A stretch of 64,000 nucleotides of DNA, from the NCBI GenBank assembly GCA_016714045.1, contig JADJNY010000006.1, positions 248,001-312,000 of the forward strand, read 5' to 3'. Of this stretch, positions 10,152 to 18,700 are shown one piece after another. Made by a program: the position numbers and the translations under genes. The notes below the pieces were generated by a model. That model was not told the DNA's origin and searched no databases. It saw nothing but the letters and a program-made list of their open reading frames with translations. The number at the start of each line of letters is the position of its first letter. Positions within the stretch are counted from its first letter, which is position 1. The DNA is from Planctomycetota bacterium. Lineage in GTDB: Bacteria > Planctomycetota > UBA1135 > GCA-002686595.

Positions 10152-10946
10152 GTGTCGCCTGCCCAAGTCCTCGCGCTCGCCTCCGGCCCCGTGATCGTGC
10201 TCCTGCACGTGATCTGGTCCGTCGACAGGAACCGCGAGCCGTTCCTCAACGTGCTCAAGTACCTCGCGATCGGCGGCCTCGTGCTCGCGCCGGGGTGCCA
10301 GATGGAGCGCGTCGCGCTCGACGTGCTCGGCAACCCGACGGAGGACCCCGCCAGCGCCTCGATCCCGCTCCTCCTCGCGGCGACCGTGCTCGGCATCGGT
10401 CTCGTCGAGGAGCTCGTGAAGTACGCGGGCTTGCGACTCTTTGCGCGGCGCGATCGCCACCTCGACGAGCCGTTCGACTGGGTCGTCTACGCCGTGACCG
10501 TCGCGCTGGGATTCGCGCTCGTCGAGAACGTGCTCTACGTCGTGAACTACGGCGCGGAGGTCGCAACGCCGCGCGCGCTCTTCGCCGTGCCCGCGCACGC
10601 GCTCTGCGGCACGCTGATGGGGTGCCGGATGGCGCGCGCCGCGACCGCGCCGGCGGCGGAGGCCGCGGGCCAGCGCGCGCTCGCGCTGCTCGAGCCCGCG
10701 GCGTGGCACGGCGTGTACGACTTCCTCGCGTTCGCGATGTCGTCGCGCGCCGAGGACGCGCCGGTCTCCGGCGGCACCTTCGCCGCGCTCTTCGGCTTCC
10801 TCGTCTTGCTCCAGTGGATTCGCTGCGTGAACCAGGTCCGTGGACTGCTCGTGGAGGGCCGTCCGGTACCGCCGGTGCTCCTGCCGCTGAGCGGAACGCG
10901 TTTCGTGCGCCGCCCCGTGTCGCCCGGACGCCCGCCGCGCCCCTGA
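10152..10946 (+). CDS. PrsW-family intramembrane metalloprotease
   Basis: The protein has 264 residues. The GTG start at 10152 has AGAAGGA about 8 bases upstream. It is polytopic, with about seven hydrophobic segments. The family motifs are present in order: EELVK (EExxK, about residue 84), FALVEN (FxxxEN, about 121), AHALCGTLMG, and WHGVYD (HxxxD, about 190). PrsW (RsiW protease) of Bacillus cleaves an anti-sigma factor at site 1, releasing an ECF sigma factor. This window encodes several ECF systems, but none is adjacent, so any substrate link is inference. The C-terminus is Pro/Arg-rich and cytoplasmic by charge. Confidence 0.88.
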   Translation: MSPAQVLALASGPVIVLLHVIWSVDRNREPFLNVLKYLAIGGLVLAPGCQMERVALDVLGNPTEDPASASIPLLLAATVLGIGLVEELVKYAGLRLFARRDRHLDEPFDWVVYAVTVALGFALVENVLYVVNYGAEVATPRALFAVPAHALCGTLMGCRMARAATAPAAEAAGQRALALLEPAAWHGVYDFLAFAMSSRAEDAPVSGGTFAALFGFLVLLQWIRCVNQVRGLLVEGRPVPPVLLPLSGTRFVRRPVSPGRPPRP

Positions 10947-11256
10947 GCACCGCTCGCGTGCCGCCCGAAAACGCTTCACGCCCGGGCGTGCGACCTCGCT
11001 GCGCCGCTCCCTTCGGAGGCGATCGTCCGCGCTCGCGTTGCAGCGAGCAACGCCCACGCTCCCTCGTTGCACAGCCGACGCTTCCGTGAGGAGTGGATCG
11101 CCTGCGTCGCCCCTGCGCAGGACGAGTTCGCGCGATGCGATCGCGCACGACGACGACGCGCCTCGCTATGCTCGGCACGTTCGCACGAGCACAGCGCGCT
11201 CTCGACCCTCCCGGTCGATGCGCTGAAGGCTCTCCTCCTTCCCCAGGGATCTCGCC
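10947..11256 (+). other. Intergenic region before the MopE-repeat gene
   Basis: These 310 bases contain no ORF with coding-like composition and no strong hairpin. The region must hold the promoter of the secreted repeat protein; no convincing promoter motif was found. Confidence 0.35.
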
Positions 11257-14200
11257 ATGACTCGCACGCTCCCGCACCGGACGGGCCTCGTCGTATCCAC
11301 GGTCCTCCTGTCGTCCCCGCTCGCTTGGGCTCGCTCCGCGACGGTGCCTCCGCCGACGAACGACGACTGCTCGGGCGCCGCGCCCCTCCTCTGCCCGTCC
11401 GCGACGGCGGGCACGACCCTCGGCGCGACGAACGAGCTCTCGATCGTCCCGAGCGCATGCCTGGGGCCCGGCGGCGGCGAGGGCGGACAGAACCTGCTCG
11501 TCGACTCGCCCGGGGTCTGGTATCGCGTGACCGCGACCGCCGACCAGACGGTGTACGCGGACACGCTCGCAGCCGACTACGACACGTCGATCACGGTGTT
11601 CTCCGGCGGCTGCGGCGCACTCGCGTGCGTCACGGTGAACGACGACGTGCAGGGCGCGCCCTTCCACTCGAAGGTCGCCTGGCGCGCGGCGGCGGGAGAG
11701 ACGTACTTCCTCCTCGTCCACGGTTTCAACGCGACCAGCACGGGGAGCTTCGTGCTGCGCATCGACTGCGCGCCGACGCCCGTCAACGACACGTGCGCGG
11801 GCGCGATGGCGCTCTCCGGTTCGAGCGGGACCCTCAGCGGCACGCTCGCGGGCGCGACGGGCGAGCCCTCGACGCTCGTCTCGACGCAGCTCGCGACGTG
11901 CGCGCCGCCGTACACCTACTGGGACGTCTTCTACGCCTACACGGCGAGTTGCACCGGCGTGCTCACGCTCGGCACGTGTGGAGCGCAGGACACGGTGCTC
12001 AGCGTGCACCCCGCCTGCCCCGGCGGTCCGGGCAACGCGGGCCTCGTGTGCAGCGACGACGGCACGAATGGGTGCGCGCCCGGCTCCCAAGTCACGTTGC
12101 CCGTCACGGCGGGCTCGACGTACGTCGTGCGCGTCGCGACCGCGGGACGCGCGTCGACCGCGCCGGGCGGCGGCCAAGGCTTCGACCTCACGTGGAGCTT
12201 CCTCGACGACGTCCCGCCCACGGTCGTGTGCGGAGCGGACGTGACCGTGGAGGTCCAGCCGGGCTGCAGCGCGCTCGTGCCGGACCTGCTCGGCGACGTG
12301 ATCGCGTCCGATGCCTGCGGGAGCGCGACGAAGGCGCAGAGCCCCGTCGCGGGCACTGTCGTCGGCCTCGGGACGACGCTCGTGACGATCACGGCGACGG
12401 ACGCCGCGGGCAACCTCGCCAGTTGCACGCGCAACCTGTTCGTCGTCGACCGGACGCCGCCCGTGCTCGTCTGTCCCGACGCGCAGACCTCCGAGGCGAA
12501 CGCGAACTGCCAGGGCGTCGTGCCCGACTTCGCGCCACGGCTCGGCATCACGGACGCGTGCGGGACGACGGTGCTGCAGGTTCCTCCGGCCGGCACGATC
12601 GTCGACCTCGGATCGACGGCGATCACACTGCAGGTCCGCGACGCGACCGGCAACGCGAGCTCCTGCGCGACCGCCTTCGTCGTCCAGAGCACGCTCGACG
12701 CGGACGGCGACGGCGTCGCGAACTGCTTCGACGGCTGCCCGACGAACCCGAACCTGACCGCCCCGGCGAACTTCTTCGCCGACGGCGACGGCGACGGTTT
12801 CGGCGCGGGGCCGGCGATCCTCTCCTGCGGCGGCTCCGGGCTCGTCCCGAACGCGACGGACTGCGACGATTCGCGCAGCTCCGTCCATCCGGGCGCGCAG
12901 GAGACGTGCAACGGTCTCGACGACGACTGCGACGTCCAAGTGGACGAAGGCGTGCGACTCACGTTCCATCGCGACGCGGACGGCGACGGCTTCGGCGACC
13001 CGAGCCTGACCACGCTCGCGTGCAGCGCGCCGCCGGGTTTCGTCGCCGACGCGACCGACTGCGACGACGTGAACGGCGCGGTCCATCCCGGCGCGCAGGA
13101 GCTCTGCAACGGCATCGACGACGACTGCGACCTCCAGGTCGACTAAGGCGTACAGAGCACATTCCATCGCGACGCGGACGGCGACGGCTTCGGCGACCCG
13201 AGCCTGACCACGCTCGCGTGCAGCGCGCCGCCGGGTTTCGTCGCCGACGCGACCGACTGCGACGACGTGAACGGCGCGGTCCATCCCGGCGCGCAGGAGC
13301 TCTGCAACGGCATCGACGACGACTGCGACCTCCAGGTCCACGAAGGCGTACAGAGCACATTCCATCGCGACGCGGACGGTGACGGCTTCGGCGACCCGAG
13401 CCTGACCACGCTCGCGTGCAGCGCTCCGTCGGGTTTCGTCGCCGACGCGACCGACTGCGACGACGCGAACGGCGCGGTCCACCCGGGCGCGCAGGAGCTC
13501 TGCAACGGCATCGACGACGACTGCGACCTGCTCGTCGACGAGGGCTTCGACCCGGACGGCGACTTCGTGCCCGACTGCGCGGACAACTGCCCGACGGTGG
13601 CGAACCCGCAGCAGCAGAACGCCGACGGCGACGGCGCGGGGGACGCGTGCGACAACTGCATCGCGATCCCCAACCCGTCGCAGGGCGACTGCGACGGAAA
13701 CGGCAACGGCGACGCGTGCGAGATCGCGGCCGGCGCCGCGGACTGCAACCTGAACGGCCTCCCGGATACGTGCGACCTCGCGCTGGGCGGCCTCGACCTG
13801 AACGCGAACGGAGTGCCGGACGACTGCGAGGGCATCGTGCCCTTCTGCTTCGGCGACGGCGCCGCGAACGGCGGTCCCGACTGCCCCTGCGGGAACAACG
13901 TCGCGCCGGGCGTGCACCGCGGGTGCGTCAACGCGACCGGCAACGGGGCGCAGCTCGTCGGACGCGGCACGCGCTCGCTCTCGGGCGACTCCGTCGCCTT
14001 GACGGCGAGCGGAATGACGTCGGTGACGTTCGCGCTCTTCGTCCAGGCGCCCGCGGCGGACGGAAACGGCTTCGGCACCGCGCCGTTCTTCGACGGACTG
14101 CAGTGCTTGTCCGGCACGCTCGTGCGCCTCGTCACGCGCGAGACGTCGAACGGCGTCGCCGCCGCCGGCTTTCCCGGCGCGCCGCTCAGCCTGCTGGGCG

Positions 14201-14313
14201 GCGTGCTCACGCCGGGAGCGCGCTACTACCAGGTCTACTACCGCAGCATCAACGGCCCGTGCGGCACGCTTGCGAACACGACGAACTCTGTCGTGATCGT
14301 CTGGCAACCCTGA
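11257..14313 (+). CDS. Secreted MopE-repeat surface protein, interrupted by an in-frame TAA
   Basis: One frame of 1,018 codons with a single TAA at 13144-13146 (codon 630). From ATG 11257: signal peptide ending near residue 26; two Cys-containing beta domains starting NDDCSGAA and NDTCAGA (about 33-320); two HYR-like domains (DDVPPTVVC, RTPPVLVCPD; about 325-485); MopE-like metal-binding units (DADGDGFGDP, DATDCDD, CNGIDDDCD); type-3-like calcium repeats; and a C-terminal domain starting FCFGDG and ending in VIVW, also found in the protein at 46120-47916. The TAA replaces GAA at the junction of two 198-base repeat copies. Either a real nonsense mutation in a recently duplicated repeat or a base error fits; if real, the C-terminal domain is lost. 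Confidence 0.85.
12946..13539 (+). repeat. Three tandem 198-bp MopE-like repeats
   Basis: Units begin at 12946, 13144 and 13342 and each encode 66 residues (DADGDGFGDP through GIDDDCDL). Units are identical over most of their length and differ mainly in the first 25 bases and at unit ends, which implies recent duplication or gene conversion. The first codon is GAA in units 1 and 3 but TAA in unit 2. Confidence 0.9.
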
Positions 14314-14337
14314 CCCGCGACCGAGGCGGTTCCTCGA

Positions 14338-14370
14338 CGACGACCGCGCGGGTTTCCTGCGCGGTCGTCG
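14338..14370. terminator. Bidirectional hairpin between convergent genes
   Basis: A perfect 12-bp stem (14338-14349 with 14359-14370) closes a 9-base loop GGGTTTCCT. It sits in the 82-base gap between the convergent MopE-repeat gene and the ABC exporter gene, where a shared terminator is expected. There is no T-run on either side. Confidence 0.7.
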
Positions 14371-14395
14371 CGTTCCCGGAGCGGTGCTGCACGCG

Positions 14396-16381
14396 TCAGG
14401 ACGCGGCGCCGAGGTCGCTCGCGAGCTCCTCGCCTGGGTTGACGAAACGGTCCTCCTCGAACCGGTACTGGCGGTCGTGGAGGTCCCGGTAGCGGCCGCC
14501 GAGACGCATGAGCTCCGCGTGCGTGCCGCGCTCGACGATGCGGCCCTGCTCGACGACGAGGATCTGGTCGGCGGAGCGGATCGTCGACAACCGGTGCGCG
14601 ATCACGAAGGTCGTACGCCCCGCGCGCAACGCCGCGAGGCCCTTCTGGATCGCGAACTCGCTCTCGCTGTCGAGGCTCGACGTCGCCTCGTCGAGGATCA
14701 AGATGCGCGGGTTCGCGACGAGCGCGCGCGCGATCGCGACGCGTTGGCGCTGCCCGCCCGAGAGCTTGATCCCGCGCTCGCCGACGACCGTGTCGTACCC
14801 CTTCTCGAAGCCCTTCACGAACTCGTCGCAGTACGCGAGTCGGCACGCCTCTTCGACCTCGGCGCGCGTGGCGGACGGCCGCGCGAAGGCGACGTTGTCG
14901 GCGATCGTCCCGTCGAAGAGGAAGTTGTCCTGCATGACGACGCCGAGGTGCGCGCGGTAGTCAGCGAGCCTTAGCGTCGCGAGGTCGCGCCCGTCCACGA
15001 GGACCCGGCCGGTCTTCGGCCGGTGGAACGCCATGACGAGCCCGACGAGCGTGCTCTTCCCGCCGCCGCTCGCGCCGACGAGCGCCGTCGTCGTGCCCGC
15101 GGGCGCGGCGAGCGAGATGCCTTGGAGCACGGGCTTGCCCTCGACGTACTCGAAGGACACGTCTTGCAGCTCGATCGCGCCGCGCAGGTCCTTGCACGAA
15201 GCGCGCGCTTCGTCGCCGGAGTCCTCGCGCTGCGTGTCGAGCACTTCGCGGATGCGGTCGAGGCCCGCGAAGGCCTCGGTGATCTGCGTGCCGATCTCCG
15301 CGATGCCCACGATCGGCAGCGCGACGAGCGCCACGAACACGAGGTACATGACGAGCTCGCCGATGGTCATCGTGCCCGTGAGCACGTCGCGGCCGCCGAT
15401 CCACGTCAAGATGCAGCCGATGACGCCAGTGATCGCGATCGAGGCCGCCGTCGTCGCCGACACGCCACGGATCGACTGACGCACGTTCGCGAAGAACCGA
15501 TCGGAGCCCTCCGCGAAGACGCGCTCCTCCGCGGGCTCCGCCGTGTACGCCTTCACGACGCGCACTCCGCCGAGCGTCTGGTTCAGTCGCCCGGTGACCT
15601 CGGCCTCGATCTCGCCGCGCTTGCGGAACAGGGGCCGCAGCGTGCGGAAGGCCCACACCATGCAAGCGCCGAACAGGACGAGCACGACGAGGATCGCGGC
15701 CGTGAGGCGCGCGTTGAGCCAGAAGAGCACGCCCAAGGCCACGACCGCGGTCAGGACGCTGCCGACGAGCTGCACGAGCCCGTTCCCCACGAGGTTGCGC
15801 AGCCCGTCCGCGTCGCTCTTGATGCGCGACAGGATCACACCCGTCTGGTGGTCGTCGAAGTAGCGCACCGGCAAGCGCAGCACGTGCGCCTGCACGCGCT
15901 TGCGCATGTCGTTGATCGCGCGCTGCGCGGCCACGCCGAGGATCTGCGCGAGCGTGAACGTCGTCAGCGCCTGCACCAGCGTCGCTCCGACGCCGAGGAG
16001 CGCGATCGTCGCGAGGAGCTCGCCCTTCTTGTTCACGACGACGTCGTCGATGAGCAGCTTCGTCGTCCACGGCAGCACCATGCCCGCCGCGCGGTTCACG
16101 AGCAGGAGCACGAGCCCGAGCGCGAGCCGCCCCTTGTTCGCGACGATCAAGGCGCGCGCTTCCCGCCACGCGGCCGAGAACTTCGGCTTCGCGGGCTTCG
16201 ACGCCTTCGCGCCCGCGCTCGGCGTGGACTCGGATCGCGCCGAGGTGGAGCTCGCAGCGGAGCTCGCGCCGGATGCGGACGGCGACGCGGAGGTCGCGCC
16301 GCGCGCCGCGCGCGCGCCCTCGCTCGCGCCAGACGCGGAGCTCGCGCCGCGCCCCTCGCCCGGCCCCGAAGCCGCGCTCAC
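14396..16381 (-). CDS. ABC exporter, fused membrane and ATPase domains (MsbA-like)
   Basis: The protein has 661 residues. The GTG start at 16381 overlaps the TGA of the upstream gene in GTGA, so the two are translationally coupled. Residues 1-65 are an Ala/Ser/Gly-rich disordered extension. A six-helix type 1 exporter domain follows (about 75-385), then a nucleotide-binding domain with Walker A GASGGGKST (about 450), Q-loop VMQDNF, signature LSGGQRQRVAIARAL, Walker B ILILDEATSSLD and H-loop AHRLST. Full exporters of this length act as homodimers on lipids, peptides or drugs; substrate unknown. Pairing with threonine ammonia-lyase has no obvious metabolic logic. Confidence 0.93.
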   Translation of the reverse strand: MSAASGPGEGRGASSASGASEGARAARGATSASPSASGASSAASSTSARSESTPSAGAKASKPAKPKFSAAWREARALIVANKGRLALGLVLLLVNRAAGMVLPWTTKLLIDDVVVNKKGELLATIALLGVGATLVQALTTFTLAQILGVAAQRAINDMRKRVQAHVLRLPVRYFDDHQTGVILSRIKSDADGLRNLVGNGLVQLVGSVLTAVVALGVLFWLNARLTAAILVVLVLFGACMVWAFRTLRPLFRKRGEIEAEVTGRLNQTLGGVRVVKAYTAEPAEERVFAEGSDRFFANVRQSIRGVSATTAASIAITGVIGCILTWIGGRDVLTGTMTIGELVMYLVFVALVALPIVGIAEIGTQITEAFAGLDRIREVLDTQREDSGDEARASCKDLRGAIELQDVSFEYVEGKPVLQGISLAAPAGTTTALVGASGGGKSTLVGLVMAFHRPKTGRVLVDGRDLATLRLADYRAHLGVVMQDNFLFDGTIADNVAFARPSATRAEVEEACRLAYCDEFVKGFEKGYDTVVGERGIKLSGGQRQRVAIARALVANPRILILDEATSSLDSESEFAIQKGLAALRAGRTTFVIAHRLSTIRSADQILVVEQGRIVERGTHAELMRLGGRYRDLHDRQYRFEEDRFVNPGEELASDLGAAS

Positions 16382-17610
16382 GACTGCACCTCGAAACCGC
16401 GCGCGGAGAGCGCGGCGTCGATGCGCGCGCCCTGGCCCGCGCGCCGCGTCTCGACCAGCACTTCGATGTCCGTGAAGCCGATCGGCACCTTCCACCCCGC
16501 GCGGTAGTGCTGCACGTCGAGCACGTTGCCCTGTTCCTCCGAGATCACGGCGAGCACCTGCGCGAGCTGCCCCGGCACGTCGGACACGCGCAAGCGCACG
16601 AGGTGGTAGCGCCCGGCGCTCGAGAGCCCACTCTCGATGATCCGCGCGAGCAGGTTCAGGTCGATGTTGCCGCCCGATACGACGGCGCACACCTTCTTCG
16701 CGCCCGTCACCTTGCCGTGGATCAGCGCGGCGATGCCCGCGACGCCCGCGAGCTCCGCGACGACCTTGCTCTTCTCCATCGTCTGCACGACGGCCTCGGT
16801 GAGCTCGGCGTCCTCGACCGTGACGACCTCGTCGACGTAGCGGCGCACGAGCTCGAAGGTGAGCTCCCCCGCCTGCCCCACGCGGATGCCGTCCGCGAAC
16901 GTGCGCGTGCGCTCGAGCGCGACACGCCGCCCCTCGCGCATCGAGCGCGCCATCGCGTCGGCGCCGGACGCCTGCACGCCGATCACGCGCACGCGCGGCG
17001 CGAGCGCCTTGACGGCGAGCGCGACGCCAGCGGCGAGGCCCCCACCGCCGATCGGCAGCACGATCGCGTCGAGATCGGGCACTTCGTCGAGCACCTCGAG
17101 CCCCAGCGTGCCCTGTCCCGCGATCACGTCGGGGTCGTCGAACGGATGCACGAGCACGAGGCCGCGCTCACGGACGAGGACGAGCGCGTGGGCATACGCC
17201 TCGTCGAAGCTCTCGCCGTGGAGCACGACCGTCGCGCCGTAGTTCTCCGTCCGCTGCACCTTGTTGATCGGCGTCGCGCGGGGCATGACGATCGTCGCCG
17301 CGGCGCCGCTGAGGCGTGCCGCGAGCGCGACGCCTTGTGCGTGGTTGCCCGCCGAGGCCGCGATCAGGCCGCGCGCGCGCTCTTCCGCGTCCAGGGCGTG
17401 GACCTTGTTCAGCGCGCCGCGCAGCTTGAACGAGCCCGTGCGCTGCAGGTTCTCGAGCTTGAGCCACACGTCGCAGTGCGCGCCCTCGCTGAACGTGTAC
17501 GAGTAGACGTTCGGGGTGCGCCGCGCGTGCGGAGCGATCACGTCCGCGGCGGCGCGGACGGCGGCGAGGTCGAGCGGGCGCTGCGCTTCCATGGTCGAGC
17601 CGAAGAGCAT
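16378..17610 (-). CDS. ilvA: Threonine ammonia-lyase (threonine dehydratase) with ACT domain
   Basis: The protein has 410 residues from ATG 17610. It is a fold-type II PLP enzyme: the PLP lysine lies in GSFKLRGALNK (about residue 60), a GNHAQG motif binds the substrate carboxylate, and a glycine-rich IGGGGLAAG loop (about 188) holds the PLP phosphate. A C-terminal ACT domain begins near 335 (VRLRVSDVPGQLAQVLAVI). It converts threonine to 2-oxobutanoate and ammonia, feeding isoleucine synthesis; length and single ACT domain resemble the short IlvA/TdcB type. Isoleucine versus catabolic role cannot be separated from sequence. It overlaps the ABC exporter start by 4 bases. Confidence 0.93.
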   Translation of the reverse strand: MLFGSTMEAQRPLDLAAVRAAADVIAPHARRTPNVYSYTFSEGAHCDVWLKLENLQRTGSFKLRGALNKVHALDAEERARGLIAASAGNHAQGVALAARLSGAAATIVMPRATPINKVQRTENYGATVVLHGESFDEAYAHALVLVRERGLVLVHPFDDPDVIAGQGTLGLEVLDEVPDLDAIVLPIGGGGLAAGVALAVKALAPRVRVIGVQASGADAMARSMREGRRVALERTRTFADGIRVGQAGELTFELVRRYVDEVVTVEDAELTEAVVQTMEKSKVVAELAGVAGIAALIHGKVTGAKKVCAVVSGGNIDLNLLARIIESGLSSAGRYHLVRLRVSDVPGQLAQVLAVISEEQGNVLDVQHYRAGWKVPIGFTDIEVLVETRRAGQGARIDAALSARGFEVQS

Positions 17611-17641
17611 AGCCCGGCCGGACCGCGCCCGTGCGCGCGCC

Positions 17642-18250
17642 TCACTCCGAGAACGTCTCGTCGAGGCGCGCGCGCAACGCCTGGCGCGCGCGGTGCAGTC
17701 GGACCTTCGCGGCGTCGGACCGGATCCCGAGGCGTTGCGCGGCCGCTTCCGTCGAGAGCCCTTCGAGGTCGCGCAGCACGAGGATCGTCCGGTAGTTCGT
17801 CGGGAGCGCGTCGATGGCGGCGCGCACGAGTCCCACGGTCTCGGCGCGACAGAGCACGTCGTCGTCCACGTGCCGCCACGCGGCGACGTGCTCCTCGAAG
17901 TGGCCCTCCGCGTCGAACCCGGGCAGCAGGTCCTCGATCGAGCCGGCCTTCCGGCGATCGCGCGCGCGCACGTGCATCAGGGCCGCGTTGACCGCGATGC
18001 GGTGGAGCCATGTCCCGAGGCGCGCGCCGCCCTCGAACCCGTCGAGGTGCCGGAAGGCGGAGAGGAACGCATCCTGGAGCACGTCCTGCGCGTCGGCGTC
18101 GCTTCCGACGATGCGACGCACGACGCACAGGAGACGCGGAGCGTGCTCGCGCACGAGGAGCTCGAACGCGCCGTCGTCGCCGGCGCGCAGGGCATCGAGG
18201 AGTTCGGCTTCGGCGTGGAGCGGTCGGTCGAGGAGGGTCGAGGTCGTCAT
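17642..18250 (-). CDS. ECF RNA polymerase sigma factor (RpoE-like)
   Basis: The protein has 202 residues from ATG 18250. Sigma region 2 spans about 20-90 (FELLVREHAPRLLCVVRRIV, DAQDVLQDAFLSAFRHL, LGTWLHRIAVNAALMHVR). Region 4 spans about 135-195 (DALPTNYRTILVLRDLEGLS, AAQRLGIRSDAAKVRLHRARQ). No anti-sigma gene is adjacent; upstream is a 450-base gap and downstream is ilvA, 31 bases away on the same strand. Regulation could be by a distant anti-sigma factor or by expression alone. Confidence 0.92.
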   Translation of the reverse strand: MTTSTLLDRPLHAEAELLDALRAGDDGAFELLVREHAPRLLCVVRRIVGSDADAQDVLQDAFLSAFRHLDGFEGGARLGTWLHRIAVNAALMHVRARDRRKAGSIEDLLPGFDAEGHFEEHVAAWRHVDDDVLCRAETVGLVRAAIDALPTNYRTILVLRDLEGLSTEAAAQRLGIRSDAAKVRLHRARQALRARLDETFSE

Positions 18251-18700
18251 GGTTTCGTGCCGCGCCGCGGGGTCCGATGCGGTCGCGCGTCTGGGTGAGC
18301 GCTCCTCGGCCCGCATTTCGGGATTTCGCGGCGGAATCCAGCCGGCGCGGTCCGTTCCAGCCTGCCGGCGAAGGCACGGGCGCGCTCCATCGACTCGGGT
18401 CCGGGGGGGAACGATTTTCCGGCGCGCTTCCCGGACCCTGCGCGGAACGCCGCCTCGGAGCGCGGTCGGCGGGGGGCCACCCCCAACTCGTCGCTCGCGC
18501 GAGGTTCGCTCAGGCCGGATCCGTGGAACCTGGAGGGCGGTCATCGCGTCCACGTCCCCTGGACTCGGAAAGATCGGATCGGCTCTCGGCCCCGGTCGTT
18601 GGCAGGGAGGTATGCTCAGTGGGCTTCTGGGCTGGACTTCCTCCCTGGCCCTCGGCTCACCGCACCGCCGACCGCAGGTCCGACCTGCACACCGCCTCGC
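18251..18700. other. Divergent intergenic region, ECF sigma gene and repeat protein
   Basis: 450 bases between divergent genes. No ORF with coding character on either strand; codon bias is lost compared with the flanks. It presumably carries both promoters, and an ECF-type autoregulated promoter would be expected here, but I could not identify one with confidence. Confidence 0.4.

Noticed and set aside
10255..14307. 1,350-codon minus-strand open frame opposite the MopE-repeat gene
   Set aside because: Low-complexity Arg/Ala/Val composition without domains; it is the antisense shadow of a GC-rich gene with clear plus-strand domains and signal peptide.
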